DNA of 64,000 nucleotides. Source: Populus alba (lineage: Eukaryota; Streptophyta; Magnoliopsida; Malpighiales; Salicaceae). The position numbers and the translations under genes are program-made. Of this stretch, positions 36,771-48,640 are shown one piece after another. The DNA lies in NCBI RefSeq assembly GCF_005239225.2, contig NC_133302.1:14417991-14481990 (forward strand). The letters run 5' to 3'. How positions within the stretch are numbered: position 1 is the stretch's first letter; every line of letters starts with the position of its first letter. The notes below the pieces were generated by a model. The model did no database searches. It saw nothing but the letters and a program-made list of their open reading frames with translations, and was not told the origin of the DNA.

Positions 36771-39700
36771 TTATAACTCGAGTTTTAAAACAAGGTCCTG
36801 CCATCTTGGTGTCACTTCCTCGAAAATGTATGTTAAAGGAGAAATTAAAACTCCGCTGCCTCCAATCTGCATCAAAATAGATCAAGCTGTAAAATTAACC
36901 AGGTCTTGCCTGTACATCAATTGCTGAGAGCATTTGAAAGGAGCTTCACATGAGTTGTTCTATTAGTCACTTCAAAGTCTATCAGTTGAACATGGAATCA
37001 TATGCTTTACCTTGGGAAATACTAGACTGGAGATAAATCCGTGGTTTAAATGGACACCATCAATGCAAAAATTTGAAATTCACAGCATGCGATAATTGGT
37101 ATAGAGAGAGATACATTCAAACATGCATGATGGTAAGAGTTGGTTTTACTTTTGTATCTACTGGCAAGCCGAGTAATGGGCCCAAGAGCAAGCGCTCCCT
37201 TTTAACACTAAAAACAGAGACAGGATCCCACTTTATGTGTAGGGCTTACCTCTCTAAGTTGCTGTACGGACTCATATAATGCCTTTTTGGGAACACATAT
37301 GACTATGGCATAGAAATCTGATACAACCTCTCCATCACGTTTGCAGAAAACTGGACTTACAGTAGGTCCCTGTAATTGAGAAGGTTACATCTGAGCTAAC
37401 AATTTAAAAAACCATGAGTTAGATAAAAGGCATGCATCTTAGGATTATTGCCTTGAAGCCTTGGTTCTGGGTCTGAGTGCTACTGCATCCCTTTCAGTTG
37501 AGCCCCCCACGGGTTAGATGGGGTGCAGGACCAACCCCTACCCCACCTCCCAAAGAAAAGCTTTAGAATGAAAGCAGTGAAAAACATGGTAGCGAAAATT
37601 TTTGGATATGCTAATAAAACATGTTGTGGTTGTTTTGTCTGAAAACTAGAGATAGGAACAATAATAATAACAATAATAAACATGGTTTCTGTCTCAAACC
37701 TCACCTGCAACCCGGACAAAGATGGTTGGGTCAGTACTCGAGCAGCCACTTCTTCTGAGCTACTTCCTCTCATGTTTGCAGTCACCTGCCATGAAAGTGT
37801 CAAAACAAAAATAGGCTCTATTTGTGTGTGTGGTGGGGGAACAGGAATAGAGACATTATATCCGCACCGTGAACTGACCACCTGCCCTCAAATGCGCCTC
37901 AAACCTTTCAAGAATCTCTTTCGTTATGCCCCTCACATCTTCCCGTTGGATCAATGATTTTCTCGTAGCAACAAGAACAGCCTGTAGAACAAGTGAATTT
38001 TTTAAGGCAAGACATCATGTGGCAAAGGCACGATGTAAAACCAACAGCATGATCACCCGCTTCTAACCTACAAGATCACATGCTTGGTAAGGTCCACATG
38101 GACTTGTTAACTTACCTGGCTCTCCAACACAACCCCGCCTTCTATTTCTTTCAAGTTGTTCTCTTTCAGAGTTGTTCCACTGCTCACAAGGTCCAAAATA
38201 GCATCAGCTATCCCCATCTAATATACAATATACAAGAAAAATAAAAAACCTATGTAAATACATGGAGATCCAGCATGAGCATGATTGCTCAAGTAGCAAA
38301 AGATACAAGCAAGAAGCAAGTACACATCAGTGCAACTCAATAGGATTATTGTTTATGTTATTAAAATAACTTTCGTAGATTAAGAACTGAACCATGACTA
38401 CGGTACACTCCATTGGGCCACAAGTTCTTTATCCAAGAGTATGTCAAAACAGGAAAAGTGAAGTGAGGATTTCCATTAATTTACACACTAGGACTGCTAG
38501 TCAAATGGCCAAGTTTCCTAATATACATTTTTTATTAGTTTTCTAATAATAAGACAGGATGACTGCTTGACGTTACGTTAGAAGATAAAGAGGAGGAAGG
38601 TAAAGGAAGAAAGAAGTTGGAATGGATAAAAGGACAACGTATTACAAAGTCCCATGTATGAACAGTGGCTACAGCAGCCTGCTGTATTATTGTCCATCAA
38701 ATTACATCCCAGACAGCTCACTTGAGGGAGTGAAAATTTTGGTTGGCCTAGAAAAAAAAAAAAACAAAGCATTCCTTTTCTTTCATTTTTTTTCTTTTAT
38801 TGTCAAATGCACCACACCAAAACGAAGACAGGACTTCTGAAAGTCTTTTTATTATATAAACATCAATCGAAATAATAAATAAATTCAAATATCCAAGTCC
38901 CAAAAAATCATAAAAGTGACAAGGTACAAAACCTCATGCAAAAGAAACGAAAACCTAAAAAAGGAGGGACTTTTTTTTTTTTTTTTTTTATCTTACTCAA
39001 TTTAGAAATCATAATGTTGGTAAAATTCTATATTGACTTTTAAATTATTTATTAGGATTTTTTTTCTCTTTTAAGTATTAGAGTTTAAGCCCAAAACTAA
39101 TATAAATTGGTTTGTTTAGTTTATTTTTCAGAAGATTATAAAATTGTTATTAATTAATAAAGAGATTGTTCTCTATCTCTTCTTTTGTAGATTACATACA
39201 GCATATAGAGTTTTTCTCAAGCCCTTTTTATTCAACCCTTTCCTGATTTCCTTTTCAATCCTAATTAATCTACTTTTCGGCTATGTTAGTTGGCATCAGA
39301 ACCCAAGCTTTTCTAATTAAATTGTCATAATTGAATGTTGTAAAGGATGTTCTCATGATTGAGGATGATTTTCAACTAATTATGGTCAAAGAGATTGGAC
39401 ACATCCAAACCTATGTTATTGATTTTTATTTTGTTATTGGGCTTAATTTATGTTTTTTTATCTTATTTAGTGTGCTATAAACCCAATTGTTGGTTGTGAT
39501 TAGGTTTTCATTGTGACCATTTATACAAAAATTTTCTATATTATGGACAACTTCTGATGAATTAAGAAAAATCTGTAGACTTTTGTTCTTCCTCTATTTC
39601 CCTTCTCCTCTTCCTGCCTTCTTCTTTCTCTCTTTCCCTTTTTTACTTCTCTTCAAATATTTATTGTCCCGCATCAATTTTGATATCAAAGTAAAGTTTT

Positions 39701-42700
39701 CTTTGTTTTCACAACTGAATGATTCAATATGAAATTAAATAAATAAAAAAAAGGTAGCCACCACCTTACTTCCCAATAGTATCACCAACACCACCACTAT
39801 CTAAAAGCTCCATGCCATCTCCACCGAACCAGACCAAATATTCCACCGTCCAACAAACCAATCTCCAGGTCGAGAACCCCTTCACCAAACCAACATGATG
39901 CGAGACAATAAAAGAGATGAAAAGAAGAGAGAGAGAAGAGAAAAAGAAGATGAAATTGCTAGGAAGATGAGTAGAAGTGAGAAGAGAAAAGGAGGAAGAG
40001 GAGCATGCAAGTTTTTCTTAATTCATCAAAAGTTGTCTATATTGTACAAAAATTACATCTATATATTATAACAACCAACAATTAGACGTATAATCCCCTA
40101 AATAACATAACATGTTTAAAAAAAGTAACATAAATTATATCTAATCATGAAACCAAATAAAATCCAATAGCATAGGCGTGGATGTCCTAATCTTCCAATC
40201 AAAGAGTGATGGGTTGAGCTATCCTCCATCATCTTCAACCATAAACATGTGTGAATTGTGTTAGGTTTGGTGTCCCCACCAACTATTTCAAGGTTGAAAA
40301 ACTTGACTCCATCAAGTATAACTCCAGGTGGCTCCAATATTACTTCTAGAGATCAGGATCAATTTGTTGCAATATATCTCTGGTGAGGATCAACGAATCC
40401 TAGCTCTTGGATATAACAATCCACTTCGGACTAAACTTAGATTACTAGAGAGATAACAGCAACGAGTTTTTCCAATCTTAAGAGAGTTGGTGAGGGATAC
40501 TAGACCTAAGACAGTTCACACACATATATGGTCATAATCAATTAAGAACAACCCAACCTATTACTCTATGCTTGGGAAATTGAGCACATCCAAACCTATG
40601 TTATTGGATTTTATTTGGTTTTATTATTAGACTTAATTTATGATATGTTTTGACTATAATCTTAATTATTAGTTGTGATTAGGATTTTAATTGACTCTTT
40701 ATACATAATTTTCTATATTATGGAGTAACTTTTGATGAATTAAGAAAAATCTTCAGACTTCCCCTATTCTTGTCTTTCTCTTCTCTTCTTCTACTCCTTT
40801 TCTTTCTCTTTCCCTTCTTTCCTTCTCATCAAATTTTTATTATCATGCATCAGTTTGGCCTTAAAAGACATTATGTTCAAGAACTGACAATTAAGGAACT
40901 AAAAGGCCAAGTTGGGGATCTAACTCATTGCTTGGTGGATAGGGATTTGGAAGATTGCAAGACAGATAATCGCAACTCCACCTCCAGATTCGAGAAACTA
41001 TATCATGCGCGCAATCGAAGAAGAAAATCTCGTGTTGAAGATGATTACCACAAATGATGTAGGACAACACTAAATTAAAGAAAAGAAAAGGACAAGAAAA
41101 GGTGCAAAAATAAGAAGGGAAAGGAAGGAGGAGGAGAAGTCAACAATTTTTTTTTAATATCAAAGATGTCCATAATATAAAAAAATACATATAAATAGTC
41201 ACAACAAAAACCTAACCAAAACCAACAATAGGGCTTACAACCCATTAAATAAAATATCCAAAAAATAATGAAAAAATAAATCTAATAATAAATTAAATGA
41301 AAGTCCAATAAAGTAGGCTTAAATGTGCTTAATCTCCTAACAAAAAAATAACAGGTTAGGCCATCCTCTTTCATCTTCGACCATATATGTGCAAATTGTC
41401 CCTAGTCTATTGTTCCCACCAACTCTATTGGGGTTGAAAAAACTTGACCGGTCAATTATAGATGTAGGCAGCAATATTACTCCTAGTCATCAAGATCAAT
41501 TTGTTGCAATGTATCTCTAATGATACAAGTGTAGTTTAAAGCAGGTCATGAACTAGGATTCACTAAAGCTCGCCATCCCTAATGATATTTTTCAAGTCTA
41601 ATATGTTTTATGAAATAATCTCAACATTACATGCATCAAGACACCTATATCAATCAACTTGAAGTTTGTATTGTTCATTACTTGAATTTATTTTGTGATT
41701 TCAACGTGCAAAAGACTCAACAGGATAAGACATCTTAGCATGAGAAGACATGGAAAAAAGACCTCTAGGCTTTCTATGTTTGGAACCATAAACACTATAT
41801 GACTAAAGATAATGCTTTGATACAACTACTATATATAATGATCTTGCAACTTTTATCTCCACTGTTAATGGAGGTGTGAAAAATAGCATTCACTCTTCAA
41901 TCTTCGATTCCAGGTTATGTTGAGATACATCTAATTCTACCTAACCTAGTTGTCCCAAACTCTATGATGTGTCGTTGAACCTGAGAAGATTTGAATCAGA
42001 CAAAACCTAGTAAATTGGGATAATCCTCCTCTTCCTTGTCAAGAATCAAGAAGCTCAGCATGACGTTCAAAATCTATGACGTGCTAGATGTCATGCATAA
42101 GAGGTAAGGAATCATGGAGCTCAATAGAACAAATATCTTAAAACTCTTCCAACACCACCCTCACCTTTTCAGTAGTTCCACTATAGAGTTTCTTAAATCT
42201 TCTCTTACAACTAAAGCAAGCACAACTCTTCCAGAATCTCCTTCTCAAACTCATGTGGACTTAATATGGCATGTCCCTTTTCTTTTACATTCTCTTCATT
42301 TAGGTTATGAAAATCCTCAGGGAGGGGTTTACAGAGATGATCACCATAAGCGTTTTCCAAATTTCATTGTCATGAGAGGAAAGGTTGAAGCATTCAAAGG
42401 CTAACCTTTTTAAGACAATAATAACAACAGCCAAAATGGCTCAAGCAATAAAGCACAATGCACTTGCTAATGAAAATCAAAATAGATTCATAAGAAAGGA
42501 TGGTGCAAGAATAGATTCTTGAGAGAGGGTTGTGCATGTTGTTGAGCTTTTCCAAACTCAGATAGAATTGATGAAAAGCAATGATTTTAAACATCTTCTA
42601 TCCTATGGCTTTGCTAATATAGTAAATTGATCGTGAACTTGTTAAGGACCACTTTAGGGATGGCCACGGGCAAATATTTGTTTTTACTGCAACTCCAACT

Positions 42701-45700
42701 CAAAGTGTTAATTTGCCTGCTCACATTGTGATTATCAATGGGACTTAAATTTACAATCCAAAAAGGGAGATTGGCTAAACTAAGTTTGTTGGATGTTATG
42801 CAAACGTTGGGACTTACAAGCAACCTTAGTGTGATTCATATGGGAAAGGGATTGCCATCACAAGCCATATAGTACTATATTTCCTTAATGAATCAACAGC
42901 TTCCCATTGAAAGTCAATTCATATCCTATCAGAGTGAACAAGTTTGGTCTTGCAACTGGAAAACAGTTCAAGGCAAGTGCAAGCACATGGTCTTACATAA
43001 CATGTTTTGCAAAGGGTTTAATTTTGATAGCAAAGGCAGACAAAGATTTTGCAATTCATGATGTAAAGGGCGGGACAAGCTTAAATCTCTTCCTTCACCA
43101 TTTTCCAACAAAATGTGCAATTTAGGCTATGATCAAGTGGTACATGATGTGGAATTGCAGAAACTTATAATAAGATGGGAGCAGACGGTCCCACACTTTG
43201 TGAAGCTTTTGATGTAACTTATATGACATGCCTCACTAACATGGTTGTTATGGCTCTTTTTACAAGGCATAGCTTTTCCACATTGTTGCTATTGATGCTA
43301 TAGCTGATCATCCTAGTTGTTTCCGCTACCCAAGAGGTAATGGTGTTATTGTTCAACTACCACTAAAACACAAAGGCATTCCCCTTGAGATTGGAAAAGG
43401 TAGGATATTAATTGAGGGGGAAAGAGTGACAGTCTTAGGTTATGGTGTTGTCAAGATCACTCTTGCACACAATTCAAATGATTTTGATGTTAGAAAGCGT
43501 CACAATTTGAGATTTATTAATATTTTCACAGTTGATGGAAAGATTAATAGTCTTGGAGTAGAATTTGCAAGGATGCCTAGGTGAGGTAGTGATGGAAGCA
43601 TTGCAAAAGGAGGATTGTAAAAGGTGCAACAAACAATGAGATGCAACTTGGCCACTATTTCAGAAGTCGTGACATTATGGAGTCAATGATAAAGCCCAAG
43701 TGGTTTGCTAACTACCAGGGAATGGCAAAGCAGGCTCTTGAAATGGACTGGGACTGGATCATTCATCTAAATTGAAGGATGGCACTCTTTTGGTTGTTTT
43801 TGCTGTTGTAGGTAGTGTAGGTAGCATGAAGGTGAAGAAAATTGAAGGCGAGCCACTTTTGGATGCCAATGCATTGAAAGCTTTGATCCACCTCCTAAGG
43901 TTGGTGTAGCTCCTTGGTGGGCATGATTTTGATGAATTTGGAAGAGTTTTGATTGGACATCCTTGAAATTGAGGTAAGAACAACTTGAACTCTAAGACGA
44001 GTTCCTTCCAGCCCAAAACAATTGATTCAAAAGCGTTTTTGAAAAATAAATATTTTTCTTAGTTTTTTTTTCTTCATTTTAGGAACCCCAATGTTGGTGA
44101 GATAATATATTAACTCTTTAATTATTTATTAGGATTTGTTTTCTCTTATAGGTTTAAGCCATTAACCAACATGAATAGGGTTGTTTAATTCATTTTTAGA
44201 TTGATATTTTGATGAATTAATAAAGAGAATTTCTCTCTCTTATTGGAGATTATCTATGAAGTTTAGGATTTTTCTCAAGACCTTTTTATTTAACCCCAAC
44301 TTAATTCCTAATTAATCTAGTTTCCAACTACGTCAATAATAAATCTTTGAACATAGCAATCTAGGGTAAAAATAAGGTAGCAGTGACTAACATATTATAA
44401 ATTCTCATATAAATTTGAAGTTCCTTTGCATTGGACCAAGACATGCATTATAGGATGACTTTCCACTGAAGAACTAATTAAATTTCCAAATGCAATAACG
44501 GTATTTAGTGTGCTCGCAATCAACCATTCTTATAAAAATCAGTTTTTTTGCTCTAGATGAGGATATGCATCATATGGTCATTTTTTCTTTATGAACTAAT
44601 TATAACTTACACAAATGGATGAAACAAAATTAGACAAGGAAAAAAATAAAGTCTCACCGCAGGAGCAGCTTCCAATGCTCCGTCAGCAGTTGAAAATGTC
44701 ACATGCGTGAATCCATTATCCTTCATAAATTTAGGACCCAGCTGTATATAGAGGCAAAAGGAAACAAAACCAAATGGGACCTCTTAATTAGAAGCTAATG
44801 AAAAGGAATAATTCCTAGAATGTGTTAGTCATGATATGTCTAAAATGAACCCACGTACATGACTGAAGCCGGTAGCAACACGAAGAGGTTTTTCAGTTGT
44901 CCATTGAGGCATTTGTGCTAGTTCCCTTAGTGAATTTATATTTTCAAAAATCCCATATTTGGGAATCTATAAGAAAGAAAAGCCACACAATAAGAATAAA
45001 CAATGGCAACTATGAGCAGAATCAGCATTTAGACGTTGAAGTTTGTTGGCTTATATTGAGAACATGATAAAATCTTACTGCAATGGATAAACGGCATTCC
45101 CCATATCCAAGAGCATCATGAACAATGATAAGATCTTCATTTCCCTGACAAAAAGTTCAAAACTGAATAATGCATTCTTACACAATCATAGCAAGAATAA
45201 AGAAACAAGAGATCAGTGCCAGAATGATTCAAGGTAAGAGAGAAAAAAAAAGTGTTACTACACCGTACTCTCTTCTTAAAGGTAGAGATTACAGCATTTG
45301 AGTTCACTAGTTAAAAGAAAAACACAATAACAACTGAATTTTGTAACAGATGCCATGCATTTGAGAAATGGATAATACCGAGCTCTAAACTTCCAACTAA
45401 ACTTGGTGATGTCCAGCACTGCAGAAGCAGTCTATAGGCTCATGGTAATGTCTAAAGCCTGTGTGGTACCATTTTGCAAAGTATAAACTTGATCTTCTTT
45501 TTCTCTGTTTTTGGGATAGTGATTAAGTAGACAAAAGGAGAGTTCTGAACCAAAAGGCATATCAGAATGCAGTAGGTTTTGAATACATTTCAAAAACCAT
45601 ATTTTTGGAATTCCAAGATATTTATAACCATTGTTTTTTAAAGGCAACAACAGTAACAACAAACTCAATATCCTTCATGAATAGTTACAGATCTGTTGAC

Positions 45701-46524
45701 TTTAAGAAATCATAAAAAGCATATACCATGTTTCCGATATTCACAATTTAATTTGTGGAATGAACTATGTATCTGGGTTAGCATATGATATCGCTAACAT
45801 GAGCAAAATGACGAACAAATCTCTCAAATTAGTAATCATTTAATGGTGATGTCAGCAAGTTACTGCTTACCAGTCCGAATTCGCTGAAAGTATCAAAACC
45901 CACAATTCCAAGGTCCAAATCTCCTGATAGCAACTTTCGTACAATGTCTTTGGGTCTTTGGAACCAAACTTCCAAGTTGGTAAGCTTCACAACAGTCAAT
46001 AGTAAGCAAAAATAATTGATAAAAAAAAAAGTCATTTTCAATCCAATCCAATGATTATAGATGATAAACCTGAGGAATTTCTGCAACGTACTGTCGAGGA
46101 TTCACATGCTTCACAGATAGTTGACAATCCTAATCCAAAAACAAAACCAAGAAAGCTCAAAATAAAGTGACGGATGGATCGGTCATTATCATAAATAATT
46201 AAGCAAATAAGTAGATAATACCTTGAGAAGATCAAGAGTGTCAGCAGCCATGCGTCCTTTGCTAGGCAAACCTAAACGAATCTCTTTCCTGTCAGAGACT
46301 GTACTTCCATTAGTAACCGACGATAAGATTTGAGATTGCTGCTGCTGAGACAAGCTACAACAAACAGCAACACTACTAGTGTGGCCGCCGAAACGGAGTC
46401 GTCTTTGTCTCTGAGAATAGGGGGAGACGCGAAAAGAGAAGGAACAAGGAAGAGGGATGGAGGGGGAGAGAGGGGAGGGGCATTGTTGCAAATAACAAGG
46501 CTGCTGGAGTCTAGACAAAGACAT
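36771..46524 (-). CDS. HISN1: ATP phosphoribosyltransferase, chloroplastic (HISN1)
   Basis: Catalyses ATP + PRPP to phosphoribosyl-ATP, the first and feedback-controlled step of histidine synthesis, in the plastid. Exons (- strand): 46524-46222, 46129-46070, 45984-45871, 45144-45079, 44966-44859, 44741-44658, 38217-38116, 37981-37868, 37785-37705, 37369-37250, 36866-36771. They give 415 aa. Residues 1 to about 58 are Ser/Arg-rich, a plastid transit peptide. The HisG catalytic part follows ([31 protein letters not shown]). The PRPP-binding loop is D250-T261 ([12 protein letters not shown]), and a HisG C-terminal regulatory domain ends the protein ([19 protein letters not shown]). Every exon length is a multiple of three, so all introns are phase 0. 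Intron 6 (44657-38218, 6.4 kb) contains an LTR element. The start is the first ATG of the open frame. Confidence 0.96.
37460..37570 (+). mobile_element. Possible diverged SINE 3' fragment in a HISN1 intron
   Basis: The stretch cccacgggttagatggggtg followed by caggaccaacccc resembles, block by block, the 3' part of the SINE at 3.5 kb (cccgtgggattagtcgaggt, then gcaagctggcccgg). It lies in the intron between HISN1 exons 9 and 10. No target duplication was found. Confidence 0.3.
39015..39288 (+). repeat. 5' LTR of the intronic element
   Basis: 274 bases, TGTTGG...GTTA. It is homologous over its length to 44092-44335. The CA end expected from the other copy has decayed to TA. Confidence 0.7.
39291..39302 (+). 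promoter_or_regulatory. Primer binding site-like sequence
   Basis: TGGCATCAGAAC starts three bases after the left LTR and matches the initiator tRNA-Met site common in Copia elements (TGGTATCAGAGC) at 10 of 12 positions. Confidence 0.6.
39390..40200. repeat. Foldback block A: inverted repeat within the intronic element
   Basis: The left arm (about 39390-39690) contains acatccaaacctatgttatt, ttctatattatggacaactt and gatgaattaagaaaaa. The right arm (about 39890-40200) contains the same phrases inverted (ttaattcatcaaaagttgtc; aatagcataggcgtggatgt). Arms are about 250-300 bases with a spacer of about 200. The arm tips are a pyrimidine-rich and a matching purine-rich tract. Confidence 0.7.
40570..41340. 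repeat. Foldback block B: second copy of the inverted repeat
   Basis: Same organisation as block A and homologous to it, offset by about 1.18 kb. The sequence after block B (41345-41530, ending gatcaatttgttgcaatgta) also matches that after block A (40205-40390), so the duplicated unit is about 1 kb. Confidence 0.65.
42114..42404 (+). other. Unrecognised open frame inside the intronic element
   Basis: A 96-codon ATG frame directly before the helicase fragment, with [20 protein letters not shown] near the start. I do not recognise it. By position it could be a further captured fragment or element sequence. Confidence 0.25.
42424..42935 (+). pseudogene. Captured fragment of a Brr2/ASCC3-type Ski2-like RNA helicase
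   Basis: Read with frame changes and stops, the sequence follows the helicase core of the Brr2 (U5 snRNP 200K)/ASCC3 family: [15 protein letters not shown] near 42629, [13 protein letters not shown] near 42710, a LDVMQ motif near 42784, and [14 protein letters not shown] at 42884-42925, which is the family wording almost letter for letter. No intron interrupts the fragment. In-frame stops and a lost segment after LDVMQ make it non-functional. Confidence 0.8.
42936..43445 (+). pseudogene. Captured fragment of 1-deoxy-D-xylulose-5-phosphate synthase (DXS)
   Basis: Directly after the helicase fragment the sequence reads as plant [73 protein letters not shown] and [17 protein letters not shown], in the family order. 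A block of about 35 residues expected after FPTKC is missing, and there are frameshifts. No introns are seen although plant DXS genes are intron-rich, which suggests capture from spliced RNA. Confidence 0.88.
43446..43750 (+). pseudogene. Captured fragment of valyl-tRNA synthetase
   Basis: Continuous in frame with the DXS fragment (…LGYGVV then [13 protein letters not shown]…). The sequence matches the ValRS catalytic/editing region: [44 protein letters not shown] and [21 protein letters not shown] stop and a frameshift occur near 43585. No introns are seen. The rest of the element to 44091 is not recognised. Confidence 0.82.
44092..44335 (+). repeat. 3' LTR of the intronic element
   Basis: 244 bases, TGTTGGTGAG...CGTCA. 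Homologous to 39015-39288, with small deletions relative to it. Confidence 0.7.
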
Positions 46525-46950
46525 GACTGGTTGGTATTTCGCTTGTGTAAAGGGGAAAATAAAGCTGAGGCTGAGGCCGCTGCTATGGCTGATATGATTG
46601 AATTTCAACTGAGCAACAGGCAACAAAACTGAGTATGCTATTAGCAGGGTTTAGGTTTAGACTGTGGAGCGGCCTCCAGTTTGGACTAGCATGGTTGGTT
46701 GAGGTTATCTCGGGCAAATTATTTTTTATTTAAAAATATATTAAAATAATATTTTTATTATTATTTTAAAATTATTTTTAACACCAACATAAAATAATAA
46801 TTTTAAAATATAAAATTATTAACCTACGTGCTATTTACCTTTTTTATTTTTTATTTTTTTTAAATTTAAGAATTGCTCTAAAAAATGCATACAGGTAATC
46901 TTAAAATATTATAAACCATTTAATATAATTATTAAGACATTTTTAGAGTA
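46525..46950. other. HISN1 leader and upstream AT-rich DNA
   Basis: The frame of exon 1 stays open to about 46626 but without an upstream ATG, so this part is taken as 5' UTR and promoter. From 46720 on the sequence is simple AT-rich DNA. Confidence 0.5.
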
Positions 46951-47232
46951 TGAGAGCATTTACGCTCATACGAGCCAAGCTAAATCCGTAGCTATAATTG
47001 TCAGCAACGAGTGAACAGAAAGCATGGCATCGTTGTTCCTCAGGTGGGTAGCTATGCCGGCAAAATGAACAGTGGCTGGTGGTGCCAGAGAAGGTTTGGC
47101 AAACATTTTCTTCTCTCTGATTCAAAAATTCTAACCCTTAATTTCTCGTATCGAAACCCTAACCACAATGAGCTACGCAGCCTACAGGATGATGCACTGG
47201 CCAACCACCATAAAAACGTGTCTCTGGTTTCC
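46951..47232 (+). pseudogene. Truncated copy of the CPSF160 first exon with its leader
   Basis: A less AT-rich island ends with ATG at 47168 and reads MSYAAYRMMHWPTTIKTC. This is nearly the conserved start of plant CPSF160, the 160-kDa cleavage and polyadenylation factor subunit (MSFAAYKMMHWPTG...). The match stops after about 14-18 residues, near 47222, and AT-rich DNA follows. The preceding 200 bases contain accctaaccac- and ctctctgatt-like phrases fitting a leader. I infer a broken duplicate, not a working gene. Confidence 0.5.
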
Positions 47233-48640
47233 TAATTCATTCTCGCTCTCAATCCATTTTCAGACTCTTTTTTTTTTAATATTTTTAAAAATTTTAATTT
47301 TTTTTATTTTTTATTTACTTTAAATTAATATTTTTATAGTGTTTTTAAATTATTTTGATGTATTAGTATTAAAAATAATTTTTTAAAAATAAAAAAATAA
47401 TTAACATGTATTTTAACACAAAAAATTATTTATAAAAACTAACCATAATCACATTACCAAATAACTTCATCCTACTAATCTTGATCCGTACTTAATTGTT
47501 GCTTCCGGTGATGTTGTTAACCTAGCATGATAATATATATTTTTTTATTTTATTTTGGAATCAATTAAAAATTAAAATTTATTTATTGAATTATTCCAAT
47601 TTCAATCCAATCATAAGTTTTTAATAAATTATTTATATCAACTCAATTATTTTTTAAAATTATTTTAATTAAATTTTATAATTTATTTTTTTAAAAGTTA
47701 TGATAATTTGATAGGTTAATTTAAATTAATTTAATATTTATTAAAAATATTTATTTTAAATCAAATTATATATTTTTTAATTATTTAAATTCATAAAAAT
47801 AACCTATTTATATCAAATAACATATTTTGATTGATAAACAGTTTAATATGGCCAAGATCTAGTTGTTGCTAAACTTCCGAATGACTTAATTTTTTCTAGA
47901 ACATCTCCCAGCAGCCCTGTCCAGGTTCAAATGGTTTCAGGATCAGTACCAAATATACTCATGGTCTTCTATTGGAACACGGATCAGCACAATACTCTAT
48001 GGAGAGAATTTCCAACGTACAGCCACCGTGGCACTCTGTTTAGAGCATGCTTAGCCAGCTAATAATAATTCTTTTTTAAAATAATTTTTTTATTAAAATA
48101 CATGTTAATAATATTTTTTATTTTTAAAAAATTACTTTTAATATTAATATATCAAAATATTCAAATCATATTAAATTTACTGTTTTTTTGAAGTATTTTT
48201 TTATTTAAAAAATATATTAAATTATTTTAATTTAAAAAAAAACCTTAAAAACTATCAATTTAATTTTTTTTATTTAAAAACCCTTTTAAATAACACTCGG
48301 TGAAAAAAAAAACATTCGAATAATCGTAAAAAAATTAAAGAACTCTAAAACGTGTGGGGAAAGTACTGTAGCTTTCCCCACGGTTTTCTCCGCAAAACAT
48401 ATATTGTCTCCGCAGTTGAATGTTTTGCTCGCTTTCCCACAGAATATATTACCACTGAATAAGTTTGGAAGAAATGACATCATGATTACAGCGTCTTAAA
48501 TGCTTTTAAAAATCAGGTTGTCATTGTTTTTTTTCCCACTGTTTTTCAATCTTTGTGTTTCTTCTGTGGAGTTTATAAGATTCAAGGAATTATTGAATTG
48601 TCAGACATCTTATCACCTTTGAAATAATTAAAAGGAAGAG
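47233..48640. other. AT-rich intergenic region
   Basis: No gene is recognised. Simple A/T runs dominate, with two less AT-rich patches near 47870-48060 and 48340-48480 in which I recognise nothing. Confidence 0.5.

Larger units (their letters stand above)
39015..44335 (+). mobile_element. LTR retroelement with captured gene fragments, inside HISN1 intron 6
   Basis: Two direct repeats (39015-39288 and 44092-44335) begin TGTTGGT and share many blocks such as ttatttattaggatttg/t, aattaataaagaga and cctaattaatcta. The right copy ends in CA. ATAA stands just before the first (39011-39014) and just after the second (44336-44339), a probable 4-bp or longer target duplication. A tRNA-Met-type primer site follows the left repeat. 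The interior has no recognisable gag or pol. Instead it carries two foldback blocks and three decayed host gene fragments. The orientation (+) is opposite to HISN1. The LTRs are clearly diverged, so the insertion is old. Confidence 0.75.

Noticed and set aside
43759..44016. 85-codon minus-strand frame next to the captured gene fragments
   Set aside because: Considered as a fourth captured gene, but no family is recognised in either orientation. Left as unassigned element interior.
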